13,287 nt of DNA from the NCBI GenBank assembly GCA_002803225.1, contig NXFV01000702.1, positions 1-13,287 of the forward strand, in the 5' to 3' direction. Numbering within the stretch: the first letter of the stretch is position 1; each line of letters opens with the position of its first letter. The notes under the pieces were generated by a model, which ran no database searches, was not told where the DNA came from, and saw only the letters and a list, made by a program, of their open reading frames with translations. The DNA is from Gamarada debralockiae (lineage: Eukaryota; Ascomycota; Leotiomycetes; Helotiales; Hyphodiscaceae). The translations under genes were made by a program, and so were the position numbers. This document shows, one piece after another, positions 1 to 8,312 of this stretch.

Positions 1-240
1 GAACAATGTAAAACGAAGGTCATGGTGCTTAAAAGTACACCCAAATGTATCTAAAAACGAGGTGAAAAACTATATTGTATAATATGTAAGTATCTAAGTG
101 CTGTCCCAGCTGCGAAGGCCATTTATGTCCCGCTGGCACGTGACATCCAACTAAGCGATGTTGGCATGAACGTGACCGATTTCCCTACCACATTCGTCCC
201 CCCTTATATTCGTGCTTGCCCTTAAGCACTAAAAGAAAAG
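1..240. other. Left flank with ordinary base composition
   Basis: This stretch has mixed composition with CpG, CpA and TpG all present, unlike the TpA-saturated sequence to its right, so it appears to have escaped heavy mutation. I found no convincing gene. An open frame of about 57 codons (roughly 55-225, plus strand) has no start codon near its beginning and no recognisable motif. A 6-bp-stem inverted repeat (GTGCTT at 212-217, AAGCAC at 224-229) sits at the composition boundary. Part of this flank from about 85 could belong to the terminal repeat of the minus-strand element; see the candidate LTR entry. Confidence 0.6.
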
Positions 241-737
241 GAAATCAAATAGAAAATCATATAAAAGAGAGAACTAATACTCTAATACTCTATCAAAAGA
301 ATCCCCCCTACAATTGCTACTGCGATCATATGATCGTCCCTTGATAATATTAACCTCGTTGACTTTATTACTTTCAAACCCTTTAAACAAAGCAAACAAT
401 CTAGGCTCTAATCTAGGTATTAATATAGGCGAGTTGCGATTAGCTCGCTAGGCTCCTACAATTACCTCCTAATTCCTATAAAGGAAGAGCTTTTGAACCT
501 CTCTTTAACTCTTTAACTCTTTAATAACTTCGATAATCTTTAATTAATTTTAACTTTATTAATAACTTTGTCGATAATTCCCTTTTCTCTTCTCTTGCTC
601 TTTCGCTATTGATTTAATCTCGCCTTAGCTTAATTGAATATTCCCTTTCTATCTTTATTGCTAACGGATCTTTAATATAGGTTTTAACCTCCTTACTTTA
701 GCCTTTAACCCTACGGTATATCTCCTTGGAAGTTATA
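85..737 (-). repeat. Candidate 3' LTR of element 2 (ends uncertain)
   Basis: On the minus strand a polypurine tract at 746-738 is followed by TATAAC (737-732), which could be a mutated TGTAAC LTR start. Reading on, no coding signal appears. A possible LTR end, ACTTACA on the minus strand (plus-strand TGTAAGT at 85-91), would give TGTAA/TTACA inverted ends. The second LTR is not in the window, so neither end can be proven by comparison. The right part (241-737) is moderately TpA-rich and keeps some CpG. It contains a perfect 14-bp palindrome centred on CATATG (323-336). The left part (85-240) is not RIP-like, which argues for an LTR ending nearer 240 or for local protection. Confidence 0.25.
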
Positions 738-746
738 CTCCCCCTT
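738..746 (-). other. Candidate polypurine tract of element 2
   Basis: The minus strand reads AAGGGGGAG here. The two As belong to a TAA (747-745) that closes a short coding-like stretch, and TATAAC follows directly. The order stop codon, G-rich polypurine tract, LTR start is the normal 3' end of the internal region of a Ty3/Gypsy element, where the tract primes plus-strand DNA synthesis. Orientation agrees with the minus-strand pol at 9300-12660. Confidence 0.4.
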
Positions 747-865
747 ACTGTATAAATAAGCTAATATCTCTTAAGGTTCTTTCTATTAATTCTATAACGT
801 CTCCTTTGTAGTCGATAGCGCTAGGGAGTTTCTTCTCTTTCCTCTCTCCTTAAGTTAACCTCAAA
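745..865 (-). pseudogene. Coding-like 3' end of element 2, cut off by element 1
   Basis: Read on the minus strand from about 865 down to the TAA at 747-745, one frame has a single internal stop and looks protein-like, with the end ELIERTLRDISLFIQ before the stop. I do not recognise the protein. It lies directly beyond the element 1 insertion and before the candidate polypurine tract, so it is probably the tail of the unidentified post-pol region at 7560-9291. The frame does not join exactly across the insertion once one copy of the CTAAC duplication is removed, so an indel or a frame change is implied. Confidence 0.35.
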
Positions 866-870
866 CTAAC
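851..870. repeat. First half of a direct repeat split by element 1
   Basis: Positions 851-870 plus 7426-7464, contiguous before element 1 inserted, resemble 7499-7553. Both contain a TTAAC-type motif, a TATATATATA run, a TTCGTCTTT core and a CGAATC(G/A)AAC end. In the uninterrupted sequence the two copies would start 93 bp apart. Differences are mostly transitions plus a few missing bases. Confidence 0.6.
866..870. repeat. Target-site duplication, left copy (CTAAC)
   Basis: CTAAC directly precedes the TG of the 5' LTR and is matched exactly by CTAAC at 7421-7425 right after the CA of the 3' LTR. A 5-bp duplication is usual for Ty3/Gypsy integrases, so this marks one intact insertion event. 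Confidence 0.92.
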
Positions 871-899
871 TGTAACAAGAGCCTAGCTCCTGAAGGTAT

Positions 900-953
900 A
901 CGGGCGATTTCATGGGCAGTTTCACATGGGCGGTTTCACATGGGCGATTTCAT
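900..953 (+). repeat. 14-bp tandem repeats in the U3 part of the 5' LTR
   Basis: Three 14-bp units (912-925, 926-939, 940-953) of the form ATGGGC(A/G)(G/A)TTTCA(C/T), preceded by a partial unit at 900-911. Short tandem repeats in U3 often act as upstream activating elements of LTR promoters; that role is inference here. The same units in the 3' LTR are present but largely converted to TA-rich sequence. Confidence 0.75.
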
Positions 954-961
954 ATGAAATC
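946..961. promoter_or_regulatory. Perfect 16-bp palindrome in LTR U3
   Basis: GATTTCATATGAAATC reads the same on both strands and follows directly on the tandem repeats. It could be a dimeric transcription-factor site or simply a hairpin-forming sequence. The 3' LTR copy keeps a shorter palindrome (ATTTTATATAAAAT), because symmetric C-to-T and G-to-A changes hit both halves. Confidence 0.5.
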
Positions 962-1302
962 AGGTGATATTGTTGGAACTGCTACGATTACTTGAGCCAG
1001 GCTCAATATATCTGCACAGTTAAGGACAGTCAGCGATTAGTCAGCGGTTACTCAGTATACAGTCAGTTGCAGAGTCAGTATCTAGTATAGCTAGCATGTG
1101 AAGCCAGGAGCCTAGAGTAACGATAAGTAAAGCCTACTAACCCTACTTTAGGAAGGCAAGCTTGAGTTTTATATCATACAAGCGCACTAGTACTACAGAA
1201 CCTCTTTTCAATACAATTACTATTGTCTCCCTTCCCTTATTACTACTTCTCTGATATACTATAATCCCTCCTGCTGCCCTCTAGCTACTAGTAGCTATTA
1301 CA

Positions 1303-1314
1303 ACTCTTAAGCTT
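1303..1314 (+). other. Possible self-priming primer-binding site
   Basis: The sequence right after the 5' LTR is ACTCTTAAGCTT. It does not begin with TGG, as sites matching a tRNA CCA end usually do. Positions 1306-1314 (CTTAAGCTT) pair with AAGCTTGAG at 1158-1166 inside the LTR, with one G-T style mismatch that a C-to-T change at 1308 would create; the 3' LTR version, AAGCTTAAG, pairs perfectly over nine bases. Tf1/sushi-type elements prime reverse transcription with the 5' end of their own transcript, so 1158 may mark the transcript start. The pairing motif is itself near-palindromic, which weakens the case. Confidence 0.35.
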
Positions 1315-1337
1315 CTACCTACAAGGCTAATTGCACT

Positions 1338-2747
1338 ATGCCGGAATAAGTAGCTCTTAGTAATACTACTGCATCTAAGTCAACCTTAGGAACCAATTAG
1401 GAAGTTAACACTGCTACTGACCTAGCTAGACTTTAAGCCAAAGGAAAGGTTCTTATAACCTAATAGCTTCAAGAGCTTAATGCTAAGGTTAAAGCCCTTG
1501 AAAATATAGCCCAACTTAAAGAGCGCCTTAGGAACCTTGAAAATCAGAAGTGTACTAGCGACGCTATTAAAGACCTTATTAGCTAGGCCGCCGACCCCTT
1601 TATATTTTAGCTAGAATATCGATCTAGCTACTAGACTAGCTCGATATAGCTATTGATTAAGCATAGCCTTAGCCCCTTTAATTCTAATACTATTACTTAT
1701 TATTAGTACAAGCGATAATACTTTTCTCGAGGAATTAAGGTTAAGCCTAGCTATACTTTAAAGGTTAGCTTTAGTCTTTAGGAATAGGGAGACTAGAAGA
1801 AGGATATTAAAAGGGTCTTTAAAGGAGACCCTAAAATCTACTAAACTAAAGGCTAAAGGATTCTTAAGGCTTTAGATTATTTAGACGCTAATTTAAAGTC
1901 CCTATAGTATACCTTTAGTAACTAAAAGGAAGGCATTAAAAAATAGTTTATATTTATTAATTAGACTTACAATAATATCTAAAATAGCTAAAACGCTACT
2001 ACTACTCTATATAAGTAGCTTAACTTAGCTAAGTAACTGCCTAATAAGTCACTAGTATAGTTTAATGCCTACTTATTAACTATTAAAAAAGACTTACTCT
2101 AAAAAGATAAAGTAGCCTTAGCTATAGCCTTTTACTTGAAGCTTACTAATAAACTAAAGTAATAGTTTAAAAAATCTAATATAGCTATACTTAGGACTAG
2201 AGCTTAGTACATAGCTATAGCTTAATACATATAGGAAGGACTATATAGTACTAAAGAAAAGAAGAGTACCCAAGATTATTAAGATTAGAAAAGGGACACT
2301 AGAGGCTATAAGAACTATATTATAACTAGCTCTAGCTCGAAGTACCTAAGGACTGACTCCCAAAGGGACTACAAGGACTACTATTATATTAGCTATCAGA
2401 AGGATAAATTATACTATACTAAGAAACCTAAAGAAAAATAGCCTAATAATACCTATTATTATTACTAAAAGCTAAGTTACTATACTACTAGTTACTCTAA
2501 ACAGAAAGAGCGAAGAGAACGATATCAGGAAGCTAAAATTTAGTCAACCTAATAGTAACAGTTAAAGACTAGTAGCTAGCCTAGCAGATTACCTAGCCTT
2601 AGCTAGTTAGGCTCTAAAGAACCCACAACTCTAAGCAATTCTTATGACTTGTACGACTTATTAAACTAGCGTAGTTTTACTAAGACCCTACTATAGAACC
2701 GATTAAGCCTATTAGAGTCATTAAAGCTTTCACTACTAATAGAGTAA
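1338..2747 (+). pseudogene. gag: Degenerate gag of element 1
   Basis: Gag is the capsid/nucleocapsid polyprotein that packages element RNA. An ATG at 1338, 36 bp after the LTR, opens a frame that keeps protein-like content to about 2747 although dozens of TAA/TAG codons interrupt it, most explained by CAA/CAG or TGG turned into stops. Residues about 30-75 are charged and coiled-coil-like; the middle carries a retrotransposon-type capsid region. Near codon 373 (2454-2495) lies a zinc knuckle with the exact C-X2-C-X4-H-X4-C spacing, but all four ligand positions are now Tyr. A Lys/Arg-rich region precedes and follows it. The pol frame is offset by -1 and overlaps at about 2720-2747, consistent with -1 frameshifting in the ancestor; the slip site cannot be picked out after mutation. 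Confidence 0.85.
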
Positions 2748-4652
2748 TATTACTACTATTAGACATTATACCTATACTTATTAGAATCGATATATATATA
2801 GAAGTCGACCTAATTAATATTAAGCTAGTTCGCTAGTTAGGCCTAAAGCCTTATTAGAATACTAACCTCCCTATTTTATAGGTAGTAAACCAATAAAATC
2901 TTTTAACTTACAGAGCATATAACCTATAACTAGAGCTTACAGATATATATAGAACTTATAAAACTAGTTTACAGTCTTACCTAGCTATTAATCGAGATTT
3001 AAGAGACTCTTAAATCCTACTAGGCATACCTGCCCTAACCAAGCTCAAAATCCTAGTAGACTATAAGTACTGCCAATAGCAATATAAAGTCGAACAGGCT
3101 AATATTCGAGTCGACTATTACTAATATTTCTAGAAGTATATAAGAGGAGCTAAGATATATACCCTTATTAAAGTAAATCACTTACTTCATTACTAATTAA
3201 TTACCCCCTAGGCTAGTAAGCTCCTTACTTATCTAAAAAGCTATCTAGATATCTTTTCCGACTTAAATGCTAAAAAGCTAATACCCTATTGTAATATCGA
3301 CTTAACTATAAAGTTATAGCCTAGAAAAGAGCCTTTGTACAGACCTATTTACCCCCTTTTACTATAAGAGCTAGTAGCTCTAAAGGAGTTCCTTAAAGAG
3401 AACCTAGCTAAAGGCTTTATATATAAATTAAAGAGCCTAACAAGTGCCCCTATCTTATTTGCCCTTAAAAAGGATAGTGGCCTTAGACTATATATTAACT
3501 ATTAAGGTTTAAACACTATTATAGTCAAGAACTAATACCCTTTACCTTTAATTACTAAGATTATAAACTAAGTCTTAAGAGCTAAGTACTTTAGTAAAAT
3601 TAACTTAAAGGATATATACTACTGCTTTTGAATTCAAGCAAGAGATAAATAAAAGATAACCTTTTAGACCTGTTATAGACACTATAAATTTCTAGTAATA
3701 CCTATAGGTCTTACTAATACTCTTATTACCTTCTAAGCTTATATTAATAAGGCTCTTTAGGGACTAGTTAATAATTTTTATATTATCTACTTAAATAATA
3801 TACTAATCTTCTTAAAGACAAAGGAAGAACACAATAAATATCTCTAGTAAGTATATAAGCGCCTATAAGTAGCTAAGTTATATACTAAGCCCTTAAAATA
3901 CTAGTTCTACTAAAAGAAGATCGAATTCTTAGGCTTTATTATAGGAGTTCAAGGTATATATATAGACCTTAAGTATATATATACTATTAAGGAATAAGAG
4001 AGTTATCCTTTAAGAAGCTATTAAGACCTTTAAGTCCTATTAAGTTTTTATAACTTCTATAGATACTTTATTAAGAGGTACTTAGCTATTACTCGGCTAC
4101 TTATATTACTACTAAAGGGCAATATTAATAGATAAAAAACCGGCGACTTTAGTAAAGCCTAAGGCAGTCCCTAGTAATAGGCCTTCTTTAATCTACTAAG
4201 CGCCTTCTAAATAGCGCCTTTACTTTAATATTATAACCTTAATTTACTTATTTGCCTAGAGACTAATATTTCAAATGTAGTCCTAGGAGGTATCTTATCT
4301 TAGTTATAGACTAATACTAGCAAATAATATCCTATTACTTTCTTTTTTAAATAATTTAAAGGAGCTAAGCTTAACTATTTTACTCCTAATAAGGAACTAA
4401 TAGTAATTATCAAGTGTTTTAAGTATTAGCGCTAGTATCTAGATAGGACTAGTTATACTATTAAAGTATAGTCGGATTATATAAACTTACAAGGGTTTAT
4501 AAAACAATCTTAAATTAATAGTAGATAAGCTAAGTAGCTAATTTACTTAACCCCTTATAACTTTATTATATAATATTGACTAAGGTCATTAAACCTTACT
4601 AACGGCCTATTACGTCGTCTTGATTTAATCTACTAGGCGGGGGAAATCGCTA

Positions 4653-4835
4653 GTCTAGTACAAAAGGACCTACTAGAGTATAAACTTGTAAAGGCTAATA
4701 CTAATTTACTAGAGGCAACTAGACTTAATTATTTAAGCTAGGCTTAATAAATACCTTGTCTAGTACAAATAGACCTACTAGAGGATAAACTCGCAAAGGC
4801 TAATTCTGATCTGCCAAAGGTAGCTAGACTTAATT
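4653..4835 (+). repeat. 105-bp in-frame repeat in the RNase H-integrase spacer
   Basis: The sequence from 4653 (GTCTAGTACAAA) recurs from 4758, a shift of 105 bp or 35 codons, and the two align over about 78 bp. A weaker third copy of the inner part (GCTAGACTTAA) is visible near 4916. In the pol frame the units read as Leu/Lys/Ala-rich, heptad-like peptide (LLE.KL.KAN), suggesting a coiled coil. The exact period shows it was translated when it duplicated. Confidence 0.65.
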
Positions 4836-5320
4836 CTAAAGTACTATGCGATATAGCTAAGTACTAGCTATATAAGATAGTAAAGGCAATACCTGATTTT
4901 TAGCTGTATAATACAGCTAGACTTAAGCTCGATATTACTATAGCTAGGTCTAAATTGTATTCTAATCTGCTAGAGGCAGAGCTGTATAATATAGCGAAGG
5001 TAACCTAGAGGGTTAATGCCTTAAGTCCTTTAGGTATAAAGCCTAAAGGCTAGTGGGACTTAAAAAGGGATACTATTAGTCTATAAACCCCTACTTAGAC
5101 TATTTAAGTACTTTGTGCGTTGCCTAGGGCAAAGGATAGTAAGACTAGCTATCTCATTAAGCTTATACAATTATAGGCAATTACTAGGAGGGAAGCCAAG
5201 AATACAACTTAGTATAAGAACCCCCTAAGTAAAAAGACAGTACTTAGTCTAATAGACTTGATTTTAAAGTCCCAGGGAACTAATCCCTTGTATAGTAGGC
5301 TTAAGAAGGAGCTGAAGTTA

Positions 5321-5380
5321 TACTAAAAGGACGTATACTAAAAGGACATATACTAAGAAGGCGTTAGCCAAGAAGGCTAT
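5321..5380 (+). repeat. Four 15-bp in-frame repeats in pol spacer
   Basis: Four 15-bp units (5321, 5336, 5351, 5366) of the form TACTAAAAGGACGTA encode a five-residue repeat Y-*-K-D-V/I, degrading to Y-*-E-G-V and S-Q-E-G-Y. The last unit retains CAA where the others have TAA, so the stop was originally Gln. They lie just before the integrase zinc-binding region. Confidence 0.75.
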
Positions 5381-6763
5381 ACCTTAGATTAACGGGGTTT
5401 ACTTTATTATAAGGGAAGGGCTGTTATCCTTTAACAAAAGGCACTAATTTAAGAGCTTCTATACTTGTACTATAACGACTAGCTTACAGGGCACTAGGGC
5501 ATCGATAAGACTAGAGAACTGCTATAATATAGGTTCTATTAGCTAGGGTTAGCGACTGATATTAGAGAGTATATAATTACTTGCCCGACCTATTAAAATA
5601 TTATAATCCCTAGGCATAAGCTATATAGTAAGCTTAAGCCTTTGCCTGTACTATAGTACCCTTAGTAGGAGATCTTACTTAACTTTATTACTTAACTCCT
5701 TAGATTATATATAGGGACTATAGAGTACAACGTTATCCTAGTTATAGTAGACTACTATACTAAGATAGCCAAATTTATCCTAATAACTACTAGCTTAGCT
5801 ATACTTGAATTTGTAGCCTTATTCTATAAAAATATTAAACTTAAGTATAGTTCCCCTTAAGGAATAGTATTTAACAGAGATACTAGAATTACTTTTAAGT
5901 TCTGGGCTAAGGTCTATACCTACTCCTTAATTAAGTAAAAGCTTAGTACTATATTCTACCCCCAAACTAATAGACAAACTGAAATCCTTAATTATATACT
6001 CGAAAATTACCTCTAAGCCTATACTAGCCTCAAATAGATAAACTAGGCTAAGCTCCTGCCTAGCGCTAAATTTATATATAATAATAGTCGAAACTTAAGT
6101 ATTAGTATAATCTCTTTTAAAGCCTTATACAGCTACAATCTAGAACTACAAGTCAATATCACTAGCGCTAAGGATAGCACTAGTAAGAGGGAGGCACTAG
6201 TAGCATACAACTAAATTATACACCTTATAGACTTATAAAAACACCTTACAGACTAGCTACTTTAAAGCTAGGAACGATAAGCTAAGTACTATAATTAATG
6301 ATATTAACCTAAGCTCTTTAAGTAAGGAGACCTAGTTAAGCTGTCTATAAGAAACCTAAGACTTAAGGATAAGAAGCTATAACTAAGGTAGATTAGACTC
6401 TTATAGATTCTAGAATGCATCGGTATATAGGCCTACTAACTAGCCCTTCCTAAAAAATACAACTGATTGTATAACGTATTCCCTATTTAATCTATTGATA
6501 AGTATAAGCCTAGGGATAGTTAACCCCTTATGCCTCTACTAGAACTAGAGGATAATAAAGAATAAGAGGTCAAGGAAGTAAAGGACTAGGCTATTATCAA
6601 GGGATAGACTTACTACTTAGTAAAGTAAGAAGGATGGCCAACTAAGTACAATCTCTAGGTACTTGAGGATAATATAGGAAATATATAAAGAGTAATATAG
6701 AGGTATAATAAGGCTAGGAAAGCTAGGGAGACTTAATAACGCCAAGGTCGAATTGTTGCCTGA

Positions 6764-6974
6764 GGATCTAAGGCACTCGGGATTTCCCTAAGGAAGTTGA
6801 TATTTAAAGCGCGAAGTAGGTCTTACAATTATAAAAACCTCACTTAAGTCATATAATAACTAGGACTACTACATTACTACGCTAGCTATTACTCTTTTTC
6901 TTACTAGGTTTTAATGAGGACAGCTAAGACTACTAGTTTAATATGAGCCTAGCTCCTCGTGGACAAGTAGCCTT
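6764..6974 (+). other. 3' noncoding stretch of element 1
   Basis: Between pol and the polypurine tract I find no domain. CpG is well kept at 6745-6810 and TpA density is lower than in pol. GAGCCTAGCTCCT at 6945-6957 is an exact direct repeat of 6997-7009 inside the 3' LTR. Confidence 0.6.
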
Positions 6975-6988
6975 AGAAGGGGGATAGT
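6975..6988 (+). other. Polypurine tract of element 1
   Basis: AGAAGGGGGA (6975-6984) followed by TAGT stands immediately before the 3' LTR start. This purine run is the expected RNase H-resistant primer for plus-strand DNA synthesis in an LTR element. Confidence 0.85.
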
Positions 6989-7420
6989 TATAACAAGAGC
7001 CTAGCTCCTAAAGGTATACAGGCGATTTTATAGGCAATTTTATATAGGCAGTTTTATATAGGCGATTTTATATAAAATTAGGTAATATTATTAGAACTGC
7101 TATAATTACTTGAGCTAGGCTTAATATATCTGTATAGTTAAGGATAGTTAGTAATTAGTTAGTAGTTACTTAGTATACAGTCAGTTGCAGAGTTAGTATC
7201 TAGTATAGCTAGTATATAAAGCTAGGAGCCTAGAATAATAATAAGTAAAGCTTACTAACTTTACTTTGGGAAGGCAAGCTTAAGTTTTATATCATATAAG
7301 TATACTAGTATTATAGAACCTCTTTTTAATACAATTACTATTGTCTCCCTTCCCTTATTGCTACTTCTCTAATATACTGTAATCCCTCCTGCTGCCCTCC
7401 AGCTACTAGTAGCTGTTACA
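6989..7420 (+). repeat. 3' LTR of element 1, heavily mutated
   Basis: 432 bp, collinear with 871-1302. It begins TATAACAAGAGC, so the terminal TG has become TA, and ends CTGTTACA. Most differences from the 5' copy are C-to-T or G-to-A on this side, spread over about the first 300 bp. In the last 120 bp there are few changes, and several of those run the other way. The tandem repeats at the 5' side are reduced to TATATAGGC-type sequence. Confidence 0.95.
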
Positions 7421-7425
7421 CTAAC
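7421..7425. repeat. Target-site duplication, right copy (CTAAC)
   Basis: Exact match to 866-870, directly after the CA end of the 3' LTR. Unmutated on both sides. Confidence 0.92.
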
Positions 7426-7553
7426 CGTATATATATACAGCTTCGTCTTTACTCCGAATCGAACTTTTCGACTCTCCCCCCTTTCCTTTATTCTTTCTTA
7501 GGTTAACTCTAAGTTAACTATATATATAGTTTCGTCTTTGCTTCGAATCAAAC
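7426..7553. repeat. Direct-repeat pair next to the insertion site
   Basis: Positions 7426-7464 complete the repeat half at 851-870, and 7499-7553 is the second copy. Each has the alternating TA run and TTCGTCTTT. In the second copy several C/G are replaced by T/A. Alternating TATATATATA is a plausible flexible target for integration, but that is inference. Confidence 0.6.
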
Positions 7554-7590
7554 TCTTTAATCCTTCCGACCCTCGAATATACTCCCTAGC

Positions 7591-7611
7591 CTTCCTTCCT
7601 TCCTTCCTTCC
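7591..7611. repeat. CTTC microsatellite
   Basis: Five tandem CTTC units on the plus strand (GAAG on the minus strand), inside the pyrimidine-rich sequence near the element 1 insertion. Confidence 0.85.
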
Positions 7612-8312
7612 CCTTATAACTTCGACCTTACCTCCTCTTGAATTAGCTTTACTATATTAACTTCGCTATATAAAGGTCGACCTCTTTCTTTAAATATATA
7701 TATACTCAAGTAAATAAGTAAAGGCTTTAATAAAAAGTATTCTTTTCCTTTTCTCTTAATAAAATATTAGTCTATAATAATATACTTAGAACTACTTAAA
7801 TACCTCTTAAATACTTCTTTAAATATACTTCCTTTAGGAAAATATAATATTTAGTTATAAGTCGCCTCTTCTAAGCCCTTATTATAGTCTTTCTTATAAT
7901 AAGCCTTAGTCTTCTATATATCTTATATCTTATTAAAACCTTCTATTATCTTTTTTTTATTATCTCTTTCTACTAATATAAGTAAATCCTTTATTACTAT
8001 CTTCGTTAATATAGTCTTATTTATCTCCTTTCTATTAGCTATTAATTAACTCTTTTAAGTTAAATATATATATTAAGTATTAATATCTTAAGTAAGTATT
8101 TATATATATTATTCTATAGTTACTTATTTTATATTAGTCTTTTAATATTAGCTTAAGCTCTTATTACTTATCTAACTAAGTTTAGCAAAACTCTTTTATA
8201 CTTTAGAGTACTACTTAATAGGTATACTCTCTATATATACCTCTTCTTTAGCTAATACTTAGACTAGACTTTAGATTCCTTGGATTCTATACTAGTTAGA
8301 CTAGCCCCTTAA

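Larger units (their letters stand above)
871..1302 (+). repeat. 5' LTR of element 1
   Basis: It starts TGTAACAAGAGC and ends CTATTACA, 432 bp, aligning base for base with 6989-7420 without an indel. By hand count the two differ at about 57 positions, all transitions. At about 52 of them this copy keeps C or G where the 3' copy has T or A, so this is the better record of the original LTR. It should hold the promoter (U3), transcript start and polyadenylation signals. I see U3 repeats at 900-953, a palindrome at 946-961 and a possible transcript start near 1158. Confidence 0.95.
2720..6763 (+). pseudogene. pol: Degenerate pol of element 1 (PR, RT, RH, IN, chromodomain)
   Basis: One frame runs from about 2720 to the TGA at 6761-6763 with many TAA/TAG but no frame shift. 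The protease region ends with an ILLGIPAL-type motif at 3014; no clear D-T/S-G is left. RT (about 3330-3990) shows FSKINLKDIYY, where the first catalytic Asp is Asn (3602-3604), and YLNNILIF at 3788, where both Asp of Y-x-D-D are Asn. RNase H starts at 4253 (LETNIS; catalytic Asp now Asn at 4265-4267). A spacer of about 270 codons with repeats follows. Integrase has a zinc-binding region at 5453-5600 (GH-x-G motif; C-P-T-C now C-P-T-Y) and a D-D(35)-E core: Asp 5750-5752 kept, second Asp now Asn at 5873-5875, Glu 5981-5983 kept. A chromodomain (6566-6718, core YLVK.EGWP) ends the protein; such domains steer integration to heterochromatin. Confidence 0.92.
871..7420 (+). mobile_element. Complete but dead Ty3/Gypsy chromovirus (element 1)
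   Basis: This 6550-bp element has LTRs of 432 bp at each end, TG...CA termini (the 3' copy now starts TA), a 5-bp CTAAC target duplication, a polypurine tract before the 3' LTR, and gag and pol in the same orientation. Domain order in pol is protease region, RT, RNase H, spacer, integrase, chromodomain; integrase after RT defines Ty3/Gypsy and the terminal chromodomain places it among chromoviruses. The reading frames are full of TAA/TAG, but I detect no frame-disrupting indel over about 4 kb of pol, as expected when damage is by point transitions only. It cannot encode functional proteins. It is inserted in the opposite orientation into the 3' region of element 2. The lineage-level name (for example Maggy-like or Tf1/sushi-like) cannot be fixed without a database comparison. 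Confidence 0.95.

Noticed and set aside
55..225. Small open frame in the left flank
   Set aside because: No start codon near its beginning, no recognisable motif, and possible overlap with a candidate LTR; the length is within chance.
212..229. Intrinsic terminator hairpin
   Set aside because: The stem is only 6 bp and no gene ends there; fungal nuclear genes do not use such terminators.
1303..1320. tRNA-type primer-binding site
   Set aside because: No TGG or clear complement to a tRNA 3' end directly after the LTR, even allowing C-to-T and G-to-A changes.
2720..2830. Retropepsin active site (D-T/S-G) of element 1
   Set aside because: An LLLDII stretch is in the right place, but the change to D-I-I-P cannot be reached from DTGA or DSGA by transitions only, so I do not assign the active site.
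1338..6763. Reading TAA/TAG as sense codons, i.e. an organism or organelle with a recoded genetic code
   Set aside because: The stops stand for both Gln and Trp positions, catalytic residues are changed too, and the LTRs show the same transition-only pattern in noncoding sequence. Mutation explains all of this; recoding does not.
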